A stretch of 64,000 nt of DNA. Origin: Lycium barbarum. Lineage: Eukaryota; Streptophyta; Magnoliopsida; Solanales; Solanaceae. A program made the position numbers and the translations under genes. Shown here piece after piece: positions 12,061 through 23,882 of the stretch; the stretch's first letter is position 1, and each line of letters starts with the position of its first letter. The notes below the pieces were generated by a model, which was not told the origin of the DNA, made no database searches, and was given only the letters and a program-made list of their open reading frames with translations. The DNA is taken from NCBI RefSeq assembly GCF_019175385.1, contig NC_083341.1, positions 20,716,203 to 20,780,202 of the forward strand, written 5' to 3'.

Positions 12061-12666
12061 ATTTTCCCCCTTTTGATGATGACAAACTTTGACACAATGT
12101 TCCCCCTGAGAATCAAGTCTCACTTGTTCCTCCTACGACATAGCCTAATGTTAAAGTATAATATACATCTTAGCCAACAAGATCCTCTTACTAATAGCAT
12201 TGCAAAACCCTAACGTCAACATCCCCCCTCCCTCCAAATCAAATCAATATTCATTTCTTCCCTCTTTTGGCATCATCAAAAGGTGATTAATATACAACAT
12301 GAGTGGAATCATAATAAGTAAGACAATGAAAAACACACATATCAGATTAATTTCCCTGAAGTAGAATAATCAAACACATAACAACAAAATAGTAGTCTAA
12401 TCAAGACAAATATATGATAAACCGACTACCATTATACCACCAGGCAAGGGAAAGATAACAAAGGACATACAACAACAAGATTTTGATCAGAAGAGATGAA
12501 AGGAAGGATAGACTCTGGGAAGGATTACTGGGAATGGTTCAATGCTCGAAGGAGCTTATCAACTTTCTCATTGTAAGCATATTAATCTTGCAGTATCTGA
12601 TCCTTAAGTTCATTCATTACTGCTTTCAAGTGATTTCTATCAGCACACAACCTTTCATTTGCTTCC
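12061..12666 (-). other. 3' untranslated part of the Copia-like element
   Basis: Non-coding sequence between the end of the second ORF region and the 3' LTR, including the purine tract adjoining the LTR. Confidence 0.5.
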
Positions 12667-14189
12667 TTAATTTGGCGATAGGAACTGATTTCGTTGGTTT
12701 CTTCTTAGATCTCTAGCGGTGTTTTGAGCTTCGATCATGGTCGAAAGGATCAGAGCTGCTCCTTTATTCACATACTCACAATCTTCCAGGGTAGCCATAG
12801 AGAGCCTATTTTTCTCTATCCCCGGGGTAGCTTTTCCAATTCTTACGTTGAAATGCCCAAGTACCTTTGTTAGAAAAAACCCATAGGGAGCACCAGGTTC
12901 ACATTGCTTAATGTTCACTGTATTGATTATATGTTCAATCATGATGGCTGGTAGACTGATTTGTTCAAAAGTTGACAAGGCTTCCATATGGACCAGATGT
13001 GTCGTAGTGACACCAGTGCTTCCCCCAGCTCTTGGTATGAGTACCTTGTCCACAAATTCAAAAACTAGTTGATACTTAGGCTTAAGCTCTCTTTTGGAGA
13101 GTTTTTCATTAGAGGTTGACTCTTTTTCTTAAAAATCACATTTTTGAAATAGGCAGAGACCCTTCCAGTTACAGTCTTCAATCTCCCCAGTCTGTATTTC
13201 TAAGATTTTCGCCAGCACTGATTCAGTCAGCATAAACTCTGTTACATTCTCTGTTAGAACCAAAGTACTCTCATCCGAGTGGTACAAGCTTGTATATAGT
13301 TCAATCACTTCAGCATCATACACTGGGTGCCGGAGGAGTAAGAAGATGAGTCCAATTTTGAAATTTCACCGTTTCCAACAGTTCTTTCATTTCTGTCTCC
13401 TTGTACAGGTTTACATCGATCATCATTCCAAAAAGAACTTTATGCTTTCGTAAATTTAAAGAACTTTATGCTTTCTTAAATGTTTCTTTCTTTCTTCCTT
13501 ATTGAGTGCATTTCTTATTCTTTTAGAGGAATCGGGTTCCTTGCTCGGGCTTATCATCATCTTTTTTTGAAAAGCAGATTGAGTAACACATTCATCTTCC
13601 CCCGTCTTTTCTTTTGTTTCCCTGTCCTCATTTTTCTGTATCTGCATACCATAAAGGTCTATTTCCGCATAGAACGTAGTAAGATATCTCCATCAAGGTC
13701 AACATCTGCACTTGAGATTTCTCTTGAGGCACTTGGTGTCTCAACACAGCCTCCTAAGGAGATGACACCAGGTCTTCCCTTTGATTTCCTCTTATCATCA
13801 TTTTTACCTTGAGTTTCCTCAGTTTTCTTCCCTATTTTTGTGACTAATGGAGTGCTTGTGCTATCTATAGTATTTTCTCCCCTATCAAGAATTTCAATCT
13901 GTTGACCTGTAGAGTTGTCGGTGCTACTGCTTTCGAGAGTTACCCCTTCATTTCTTTCACTCGAACTTGTTAACGAAGAGTCTGTTGTTGATAGATGCGA
14001 ACATGCATCCCTATCAATGGAGTCTTATCCTTTGCTTGAGTCAAATAGTGCGGATAGGGATGTAGATTTTCCCCAACTTTTGTGATTTTCGATTTCAAGA
14101 GAGACAAAGATAGGGGATTTTGAGGTTGATTTGCTGGTATTTTGGTCTGAAGAAGTTCTATTATTTGAGGATGATGACACAAAATCCAT
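12667..14189 (-). pseudogene. Plant transposon protein-like ORF inside the Copia-like element
   Basis: Starts with an ATG at 14189 (MDFVSSSSNN) with a Ser/Asp-rich N-terminal part. A basic stretch (RKHKVLF, about 13460) follows, then a globular part through 13323-13129 to the ORF 13053-12667, which ends at a stop at 12667. The last segment contains the PRAG/LVHMEALSTFEQISLPA, MIEHI and PYGFFLTKVLGHFNV motifs. These match the family annotated in Solanaceae as 'putative plant transposon protein'; its biochemical role is unknown. The reading frame changes several times and has internal stops, so it is decayed. It lies downstream of gag in the same orientation, where a complete Copia element would carry pol. 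Confidence 0.6.
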
Positions 14190-15959
14190 ATTCTTGGGTT
14201 AGAGAGCGGTTGGTTACACCGACTAAGTGGTTGATAGCAAGGAGAAGATATGATAGAGTTCAAAACAGAAGAGAAGAAGACGTTATGTGAGAGAGAAATA
14301 TGGAGATTATTAGTCTAAAAGTGAGAAAAGAAGAAAGACACTAGAGATGCTTTTAAAGTGAAAGAGGTGATGGTTTAGATGGAGTCCAAGAAGAGAAAAC
14401 GGTTAGATGACGAAGAAGGCCACTCTTTAAAGGAGACACATTCTATGAATAAGGTGACGCTTGATTGATGGCACACCTTTTCGTAGTTCAGAGCATATGT
14501 AAGTACTGAGAAGTCTACTAAGCTGAACTGTCGAGAGACCAGATCTCTGCCATATGTGTATACCTTCATCCAGTGTCTCTTGATTTGTGCTTTCAAGGTA
14601 ATTTCTGACACCTGATTCTTTAATATTTCAAACAACCATATGTTACAGCTTCCTTCTTCTTTTGTTCATTTTCCATCCTCTGCTTCATTGATTTTTCAAT
14701 TCTTTCTATGGCTCAAGTTTCTCTATCATTTGAAGTTTTCTTTTAACCACTGATGATTCTTTTCTATGATATTTGACATCAAGGATGTGTTCTTTCCTTT
14801 GTATACCGAAGAAACATATTCTGCTGTGAGGGACTTCAGGAGAGACTTCTTTATCTCAATCATGAGCGGGGAACTATTCAGCAATCATCTTGATATCTTC
14901 CTCTCTCCTCAACCTATAAATAATGTCATTGATTCGATTTGAGAACCCAAACCAGCTTGAGTCCCTTGTAGTCGTGGAAGGGATGAATTGGACATCTTTT
15001 AGCCCAAAAAGGCAATACATTTTCCTTTCTATTTTGAAGCCCTTTCTTTTGAGGACTGGCTCCCTTTACTTTCTTCTGAGGACTAGTTCCTTCAGTCCTA
15101 ACTTTTTGCTTGACGAAGTTCTTATTCCTTTGAGAAAGACCAATTTTTGCATTACAGGCATCTTTGTAGTGACCAACCTACTCATAATGAGTACACACCT
15201 TGTTCTCTGTTATGGAAACGTATTTATTGTGAGGACTGTAAGGCATATTTTCCTTCTTATAATCAAGTCCTTCGCTACCACTTTTCTTATTCTTGTGCAT
15301 GAAAATAATTGCGTTAGAGGACCAGGCCTACCTAAGAGCTTTGTACCCTCTTCAGCTCTTCTGTTAGTAGCCCATTCTTCTCAATCTCACAGTCAGACTT
15401 TGTTTCACTTTATTGAGTTTATTTTCAAGCTCTTCCTGAGCCTTACTGATTTCATTCTTTCCTTTAGAGGATGTTCCCATCCCCCTTCTCATTTGACTTT
15501 TCAACATAATATATCGATGATTAGTCTCATTGATTTGTTTCTTTATATCCCTAATTGAGATTAACATGTCATTTCTTTCTTGTTCCACTTCACCGATCTC
15601 ATCATTTACTTCCCCTTTTTCAGTAATGAAAGTGTGATACACATCAATTGACACACTTGATAGTGATATGAGTTTGTTCTAAGAGTATACTTTCAATTTT
15701 TTCTTGACTTTATGAAAGTTTACCTCTCCCTTCTCATCATTTATATCTGATTCAGCCATGAGTGCAAAAATTGACTCATATTTGGTTGCTTCATTTCTAT
15801 GGCCACTATTGATATAGTTCCTTAGTCATCTTCGTCTTCAGATCTACTGAAGGAGCCCCGTCATGCTGCAAGCACCTGCTTTACTATCTCATTAGCAGAC
15901 TCTATTCTTCTTAACATTTTGTCAGGAAACTGATTCCTTCTCACAATTTTATCACAGTT
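14190..15959 (-). pseudogene. Degenerate C-terminal gag / linker region of the Copia-like element
   Basis: Minus-strand remnants include a Lys/Glu/Gln-rich coiled-coil segment (15654-15364) of the type found in the C-terminal part of some Copia gag proteins, then stretches rich in Lys and Arg to about 14900. Many stops and frameshifts interrupt it. The 211-codon plus-strand ORF at 14923-15558 is the antisense of this region and is not regarded as a gene. No GAG-pre-integrase, integrase or RT motif was found. Confidence 0.45.
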
Positions 15960-16918
15960 ATCCAACTTGTTATTCTTTCCCGAAGTGATCAGATCCTCCA
16001 CACCTGTCGCAGAAGTTGTCATTTCCCTTGAAATTTATTCTGAAATATTCTATCTTTGGAATCCCACCAATTCTTCTGATTATCTTATGAAACCTCCGTG
16101 TAAGATAAGACATTTTAGATTCATCATCACTTGAATCTCCTCTGGCAGCTTTAAGAACCAGATCCCTTTCTTTCTTCACTTCATTCTTTTTCTCTTTCTT
16201 CAGAATCATCTTCATCTCATAGGTCTTGGTATTTCTAATGAGTTCATCAATCGTCAGCTTGGTAAGATCTTGGGCTTTATAGATGGCATTTACCTTGCTG
16301 TCCCAAGAGTCAGGTAAGACACCAAGAAATTACCTTGCTGTCCCAAGAGTCATCTCATAGGTCTTGGGATTTCTAATGAGTTTATCAATCGTCCCTTGGT
16401 GAGATCTTGAGCTTTAGTAGTTGTGATGACTTCTCTTAAAGAGTTGAGCTTATTGATTATAGAGGTAAACTTGGTGCGCATATCATGAATAGATTCACCT
16501 TCTTTCATCTTAAACAGCTCATACTCTGTGGTGAGTCATGTCGATTTTGGAGTTCTTCAACTGTGTTGTCCCTTCGTGGGCAGTTTGGAGAGCTTCCCAG
16601 ATCTCCTTAGCAGTTGTCCATGATAATATTTGATAGTGCTTATCAGCTCCTATACCACAGACAAGAATATTGTTTGCTTATCCACAACTTTCCTGTCTGT
16701 CTCTTATATTTTTTTCTTTTCTTTAGAGTGGTTGCCAAGCCAGCTTCATCTTAGTTTATGGGGACATGAGGACTATCACAAATGATGTCCCGTAGCTCTG
16801 TATCTTCAGCCATAACGAAGTCATGCATCTTAGCCTTCCACTACCCATAATAATTTCCATTGAATCTGGATGGTCTGGTGGATGATTGACCTTCTTCCAG
16901 GTTTGGTGGGGCTGCCAT
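15960..16918 (-). pseudogene. Copia-like gag (UBN2-type), decayed
   Basis: The ATG at 16918 lies about 44 bases after the PBS and opens MAAPPNLEEGQSSTRPSRFN, the usual N-terminus of plant Copia gag. A stop follows soon after (in FNGNYYG*WK). Further on (about 16530-16400) the FKMKEGESIHDM / INKLNSLRE motifs of the UBN2 gag domain are visible. The zinc knuckle near 16020-15965 begins CDRCGGSDHFGKE but loses the final Cys to a stop. The segment 16213-16400 contains a partial duplication that also breaks the frame. In life this protein would have formed the virus-like particle and bound RNA; here it cannot be complete. Confidence 0.65.
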
Positions 16919-16961
16919 TTCACAAATTCTTTCTAGGTGTTAACGTTTTAGGAAAATACCT

Positions 16962-16973
16962 GCTCTGATACCA
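16962..16973 (-). promoter_or_regulatory. Primer-binding site (initiator Met tRNA)
   Basis: TGGTATCAGAGC on the minus strand, two bases from the 5' LTR end at 16976. It is complementary to the 3' end of plant initiator tRNA-Met and fixes the element's direction as minus. Confidence 0.85.
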
Positions 16974-16975
16974 CT

Positions 16976-17321
16976 TGTTATAAACTGTGCGTCCACCAAA
17001 CAGTATATGGAGAGACCTGGTTGTTTACCAGTTCTTTCGGACAGTAAAATAGCTAAATAACACAAGATTTTACCGTGGAACACTCCTTGCTCAAGGGACT
17101 AAAACCCACGACCTACCACGTAGGATTTCAACTCAACTATCACTGAGTAACTTCATATTACAACCTCTTGTAATCTAGGAATTTATCTCACATAAATCCC
17201 TCACCCTTACAAAATACCTATTGCAAGTTACACCTCTTAACGACCCTTAGCCAAGATCACAACCACATTTGACTAACTCTAGCCAAACAAAATACACTTG
17301 ACTAACTCTAGCCAAAGGTAC
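16976..17321 (-). repeat. 5' LTR of the Copia-like element, first part
   Basis: Aligns from TGTTATAAACTGTGCGTCC to GCCAAAGGTAC with 11311-11690 of the other LTR, with substitutions and lacking one copy of the 24-bp repeat. Similarity stops abruptly at 17321, where foreign sequence begins. Confidence 0.8.
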
Positions 17322-18381
17322 ATTGAAGATAATCTTGTGCTTAAGTTTGATATGTAAGGTGATAATGTACTTTATCCTAATTTCTCACTGATTTAAGACT
17401 AAGTATGTCGGATTTAGTTAGTTTAAGCTTGACTTAGATGGAAGGGGTTACATTTTGGCTTAAGGGAACATTTTGTGTAAATTTTGGTTGTGTTAGACGA
17501 TGAGGATATATTTGACGGATGTAAGTGTATGTTTTTGCTGATTAAAGCAATATATGTGCTACTTCTAACATGTCTTGAATTAGTTGGTATTTTATCTGAG
17601 AATTACTACCAATAACAGTACATTAACATACACATTTCACAAAGAAATCAAACTGTAAAACACACACATTTACATGTTGGATACCACATAAATAGATGCA
17701 TTTTATAGAAGCATCAAAGTGCCTAATTGTTTCATGAATGTAACAACACCAAGTGCTTATTAATTGTTTAAACCAAAATAGCCACATACATAACCACTTA
17801 AAACAACAAAATTCACAACAACATAAAACACATATAAGTTTAAGTTTGTTCAACAGCAACCACAAACGCCTAAAATATCATTAGTCGAAGTCTAAGTAAC
17901 ATTCACCAGCCATATATGAACTAAAAAGTTTTCTTTGTAGGAGATTTTCCCTTAGATTTTACCTTTGTCTTTGCACTCTTAGAGGGAACTTTGTCCCTAA
18001 CACTTTTGAGGGTGACTTAACCTTGGCTTGTGCCCTTGTTTAAATCCTAATAGCTTTTGATCTGGTTTGAATGTGATGCATAGAACTTTGGACTTGAAGT
18101 TCTCTTTGAGTTATAGCTTGTTTGTCTTTCCACTTCAGTCCTTTGGTTGGTTGATAATCAATATCACTAATCACATGTGCAGTACCTCTCACACCAGTGT
18201 TAACCCTCCTTTTGCTTGGCAAATCTTGCTGCAACATAAAGAAAACTTGGTTATATTTCGGGCTTACTTTTAAAAACACAAGAGTAACAATTTAAGAAGA
18301 TGAAACTTATATTAATCGTAGTATATCCAGTTTCAGAAACAAATACACCTTGTCCCACAACCCTTGGCCTCTTGTAACCAC
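17322..18381. other. Left part of the inserted block, downstream of the Mutator-like transposase remnant
   Basis: AT-rich, without a clear terminus. Lys/Ser-rich minus-strand codons near 17930-18060 may be the very C-terminus of the transposase reading frame. No inverted counterpart of the right end near 26.4 kb was found, so this end of the Mutator-like element seems truncated. Confidence 0.4.
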
Positions 18382-18520
18382 TTATTGCACCTGTTTCTCT
18401 ACCTCAAGTGCTAATACTTTTTCCTCTACGTCTACTGCTAGTACTTCCCCTTTCATATTGACCTCTACCCCTCTTAGTTCCATTAAAGGATTGTTGTGAG
18501 GGTGCAACACACTAGAATAG

Positions 18521-18625
18521 TAAGCAATGTTAGCAAGTATAGTAAGCAATTTAAGCAATATAAGCAAGTATAGTAAGCAATTTAAGCAATAGGAAATAGT
18601 AAGCAATGTAAGCAAGTATACCTGT
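18521..18625 (+). repeat. Minisatellite of AGTAAGCAAT/TTAAGCAATATAAGCA units
   Basis: Several short imperfect copies of GTATAGTAAGCAATTTAAGC follow one another near the 3' end of the transposase remnant, probably replication slippage. Confidence 0.75.
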
Positions 18626-19550
18626 GGTGTGGTTCTTGATTTTGTCTTAGCCATAGGATTCTTTGGACAACTCTTTTTGTTATGATTGGCTCCTCTATAG
18701 ATTGAATAAGTCATTGTTATCCTATGCTTTGGAAACTTCCAAGATTTTCTCACTTCTCCAATCTCTTTTTTTTCTTTTCTTAGTTGGTCTACCAAGCATC
18801 TTTCTCACTTCACGTGGTCAACAATTGGATTGGTACTCTCTGGCCACATTTTCATGTTTGGAACTGGTTGAATAAAGTTAGAATAAGCCTTCAAATATGT
18901 CTCTTTTTTGTACCATCTTGAAAATGCTTGTGATGCATCCATATTCAAATGGTTCATTACTGCAATAGTATGAGCACATGGGATCCCCTTCAATTCCCAT
19001 GATCTGTAGCTACACTTTTGTTGACCCAAATTCACAGTATGCCTATACGACCCTTCTAGCACTTCAAAATCCTTCATCACCATTCCAATCAATGTTGCAT
19101 TACATTGGACTCTCTACGTTGACATTGAACAGCATCATTACCATTGGAGATACATCATCTATCCAGCTTTCAGCAAATGTTCTTGACTTAGGAATCTTGT
19201 TCACCACTTTAATTCTAATTTCTTCCAACATTGAAACAATAGTATTGTGCCTTGGTCCCAAGATAAATGCGTTGAAACGTTTTGCCATGTTATTATCCAC
19301 ACTGCCACATTGAGAGAAAGTTTGGAAGTATGCTTTGCACCATCTCTCTTTGTTGTTCTTGATAAGGTCCTTCATACCCAACCTAGCTAGACCATCAAGC
19401 TTGTACTTAAAATCTGCCTCAAATGTTGCTCTAGCACAAGCCCAGACTTTCTCCTTCTCTCTATGCCTCTCCAGCTTTGTGACCAATTTTCAAAGATATG
19501 TCTAGCACACATCCTGTGCTTACATTCAGGTAATATTTCTTCAGCAGCAG

Positions 19551-22383
19551 TGTTACACCTCGAATTTTCGCACGTTAAAGTTGCATCATGACTTAGTCGA
19601 CGCAAGTTCAAAAGAAATAATTTTGAGGTTAAAAGGGATTGAGATTATTAATATAAATAGTTATAAGAGTCTATAAATAATATTAGTAAGTGACGGAAGA
19701 TTTGGAAAGTGAATGAATTAAAGAAGCATGAGTTTCGTCAAAAATCGGCAAGTTGGGAATATAATAACTTGTACTTTTGGGTGAGACTAGGAGTGCTTCA
19801 CATGATAAACAAGTAATGATATGAAGTATTTGAATTGTATAATAGCCTCTTGTTAAGTTTGGAGTCAAACAAGTTGTAATACGAAAGTCAACAAAGGGCG
19901 TTGCAAGTTAAGTTTGTAAATTTCACTGAAATTTGGGTCAGATGTCGAAGAGTTTGTCTCTCAATCGACTTAGAGTTACAAGGTGATCCACCTATCAAAT
20001 CGAAGGTCTATGAGTCTAGTTTCCATAGAATTTTACCTTTCATCGATACAACATTGGAGTAGAGAGATATTCGTATTTCCGTCCAAGAGTGCAAACTACC
20101 GCGGGGACAATGAAGTATAGTGGGTGGCTGCACTTTTGCCTTGTATATATATAAGGCCTTTCACGATTTTTCCCTTCATTTTATCATCTTCAAGACCTGG
20201 AAAACCCTCAAACCCTCTCCAATTAATCCTCCATCAATCTCAATCCAAACCAAGAGCAAATTAATCAACTTTAACATGAAGAATAACATGGCAACTTCAA
20301 AATTGTGATTTCTTCACTATTTTATTCACTATTTTACCTTTCGGAGGAAAACCTTGCTTTGAAGTAACTTGGGGTTTGAAGTGATTTTCATGATCTAAGG
20401 TATATTTTAACTTCCTTTGGATCTCTTTGAACATCTACAAGTAATTGATCATATAAATTGGTGAAAAACCCCATCAAACCTGCTCTTCTATATTCTTATG
20501 AAACTTTCTTGAACTTAGCTTATTTGTTGGGCTGTTTTATATGAATTTGTTATGTTTTTTTGGAGTTATGGTGATATGGATGGGATCCTATTGAAGAGAA
20601 GAAGTAGAAAAGTAGAATTTGGTAGCATTTTACGGGAGAATTATGCTACAAAAGGGCCTACAAATTCATGCCTTTGAGTTGCTCGATTAAATGTCTAAAT
20701 GAAGATTTCTATAAGCTATGACATTGGTTTTGATATTGAATAGTCCGTATTATATAGAAAATCATTCGTAAGGCATTCGAGGACTCGGGAAACATATATA
20801 ACTCCATCGACGAGGTATGTAGGGCTTTCTCTTCTCTTTTGTGGCATGACTAGAACTCGACGAATGTTTCATTGATACATTCATTCCGTGAAAACATAAG
20901 TCGATCATATTCTTTTACTTTAGCAGCCCTCTACTTCATACATGACTTATATTAAAGTGTTGTCCATATTTCTGTGTTTCTTTGGTTATTGATTGAAACG
21001 TTTTCGTAAAACTTGAGTTGGACATATCCTGAAATGGACCTCTTCTCCGAAATAGCTTGTATTAAAGCGTATTCCCGCATCCTTATCTTTCTTGGCCATC
21101 ACTTAAAGATGATGAACCTTCCATTGATATAAGTTTCCACTATATATGAGATGCATACGCTTCCTTATGATTGACTAATCTTTATTTCATATATGATTGC
21201 ATCAAACGCCTTTCATGCTACCATATCTCTTTTGGCCACCAAATTGGAATGTTTCTGCCAAACTTGGATTGATCATATACCATCCGAATGAGTTGAAATC
21301 GACTTCATGTGTAACTCATACCAAGTATCTTACATGTTCTCCTTCTTGTTGTCTCTTGAACTGAAATTTTAAGAATGTAACGACAATAACGATAGTCGGA
21401 GGGTAACGATGATAGGTCACTCCGAATCTTCTTATGATATCTCTTATGAGGTCAGTCTTGCATTGCACTTATATATATGTATTTATTTTTGTTACCGAGC
21501 TGCACTATTGTCGGCCGAGTAGGCACTTATATGTGCACCTAGACATGTTTTTTTCTTTACCGAGCCATGTTGTAGGCGGCCGGGTAGGCACGTAGTTGTG
21601 CATTGCTACTGATCAGTTAGGTAGATATGATGTTATGATGATAATCTCACCCTACAGAGGGATTTATTATTGTTATATTATATGATATGCCTCCACAGTG
21701 AGGAATGATTTTACGAGTATACATTTACATTTATGTCATGGTTATGGTTGCCCTCAGTGGCCTCGTTCAGAGTTTCATGTTGTCTCTATATCTCTTCCCA
21801 TGATTATCCGTATCTCTTATGCTTATGTTATGTTTACACTTACCGCCTTACATACTCGGTACATATTTCATACTGACGCATTTTTCCGCTGTGATCATGC
21901 CCACAATTTCGGTAGACGGATTGATGTACCTTTCTCAGTAGGATACCAGAGTTCAGTAGGGATGTTTGCATTCCCTTCTCCGGAGTTGCTGGTCAGAGTC
22001 ATCAAATAGGATGCATGCATGCATATATATGTATTACGAGTATGGCTATGGGTACGTCGGGGCCACTATCCCGACTAGTTGATGCCTATTAGTGCTCTTA
22101 GAGGCTTACAGACTATCAGTCAGTGTACAGGTGTGGTGTTTGGTCTTGCCGGCCTTTTGACTAGTTGTCTTTCTTGGTTGTGGTTTGGTCGGCCCTAATT
22201 ATGCATATGTGTGTTGTTTGGCCTTTTCTGCTCGCAGGTTTTCATGATATACTTCTTACAATTGTTATTCAGCGGCCTTGTCGGCCTATGATTCATGTTA
22301 TAGAGTTCAGATATCACAGTTGGTCCGCTCGGCCCTTCAGGTGTCGAGTGCCGGCTATACCCCCCTAAGGTTGGGGTGTGACA
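19551..22383 (+). mobile_element. Solo LTR of a Ty3/Gypsy element inserted in the transposase gene
   Basis: Starts TGTTACACCTCG and ends GGGGTGTGACA. The flanks are AGCAG (19546-19550) and AGCAG (22384-22388), a perfect 5-base duplication. Removing it rejoins the transposase reading frame (GLVAA... and ...EEILPECKH). At 2833 bp with no internal coding it is a solo LTR formed by unequal recombination. Its 3' part (CTTACATACTCGGTAC, TACTGACG, CATGCCCACA) resembles the LTRs of the chromovirus at 30.8-40.6 kb, so it is a relative of that family. Confidence 0.9.
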
Positions 22384-22750
22384 AGCAGCTACAAGTCCCT
22401 GCAGGTTCAAAACAAAGCATAATAATGCCATTAGAATTAGTCTAAAATAAAAACAAGAAAGAAATATTTGATTGTTTTGAGTTACCTTTTGCATATCACT
22501 GAGAATACTGAGTTGGGAACCTCCTTTTAAGTTCAGATCCTCTCTCAAAATCATGATGAACCATCTCGAAGTATCCTGTTCTCAACACCAACTACTGCCT
22601 ATGCTATTGGAAACATTTGATTGTTTCCATCCTTAGCAACAGCTACCAGCAATTGAGCTTTACAAATCCCTTTCAAAAAGCACCTATCCAGCTCTATGCA
22701 CTTCTTACACCTATCTTCATAACGTCCAAATCTACTCCTCAAAGAGAAAG

Positions 22751-23882
22751 TGTACACGGTCGTCGCAATATAATTTATCCAACTATGAGTCGTCGGAGTA
22801 GAATCCACAGGGAACAATATAAAGGCAATTTAAATAAGTAAGAAATTATCACCAACTAAGCTAAGCTAAACACTTTTTTAATATTTGATTTTTTATTTAA
22901 AATCTAACAAAGACAAAACTAACCTAGAAAACAAGTAAAATGATCAATGGCCACAAGCATGGATACAAGGGAAATTACTCTCAAGTAATGATCCAATATA
23001 TTTCACGATTTTACAACTATGAGTGAGTTTATGTTAATTAGATAATAATCTCTAAAATCTCATCAAAAGTCTCTCGACCAAATTAATGAATTTCACTCTA
23101 ACTAAAGCCTTAGAGTGTGATATTAAGCACAATCAATATAATCTCAAGTAACTTTGTTATCTCTAGCTCAAGTCATTAGATGGGTTTTAAAGCCCAAATT
23201 CTTGTTAATTAATCATTTCCAACTTCAATCTTCATCTCTGAAGCTCAAATTGAAGTAAATGGTTGGGTCTTAGGGTTAACTAATCCCTTAAGAAGCATTA
23301 AAGAACAAGATTAATTAAAACAACATTAACTCACTTCATTAGTAATAAAAATCATTCGATACATAATCAAAACAAGTGTTTCATCCAAACTTTAATCAAT
23401 CATAGAATATTTTCATAAACAAGATTTAAGTAATGGAATGGAGTACTACACACTTAGATATTCATTACAAAGCAAGGAATCAAAGAAATGGAGAAAAGTT
23501 TAAGCAAGTTTCAACCCAATCTTTAAATCTTCAACCCCAAAGTGTGGTGCAAAAACCCTAGCCTCCAAATGACTTGTGAAAATGGCCAAAGATGAAAATG
23601 TTTTCCCCAAAGTATTCCTTTTATATTTCCCCCTTCTCAAATCAATAAATGACCAAAACAACCCATAATTTTCAGCATTTTGCAAAACTGTCCAGTTTTT
23701 GCCATTTCTTCAATTTGGCCTCTTTTTGACGTTATTTTCACTTGGTTTCTTCCGATCGCTTCTAAATCACATAAAACCTGTAAAATGGATGTAAACTATA
23801 TAAAATGCACTATTTTATCAATCAAATACAGTAAAAATATAAGATTAAAGAAGAGATCAGTTGATAAATTGCCAACTTATCA
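22751..23882. mobile_element. Second insertion in the transposase gene, class unresolved
   Basis: The transposase frame is interrupted between CFDAMKRDSEM (ends about 23883) and FGRYEDRCKKC (about 22735). The intervening 1.1 kb is non-coding, begins near TGTACACGGTCGTCGC and ends near CAACTTATCA, with the palindrome TGATAAATTGCCAACTTATCA-like at its right end. The TGT...CA ends suggest an LTR fragment, but no target duplication was found and the exact ends are uncertain. Confidence 0.5.

Noticed and set aside
14923..15558. 211-codon plus-strand ORF
   Set aside because: It is the antisense of the minus-strand gag/coiled-coil region of the Copia-like element; hydrophobic, Phe/Ser-rich composition and no family motif.
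22751..23882. Solo LTR with target duplication
   Set aside because: The ends look like TG...CA, but flanking bases (GAAAG and CATCT) do not match, so the class is left open.
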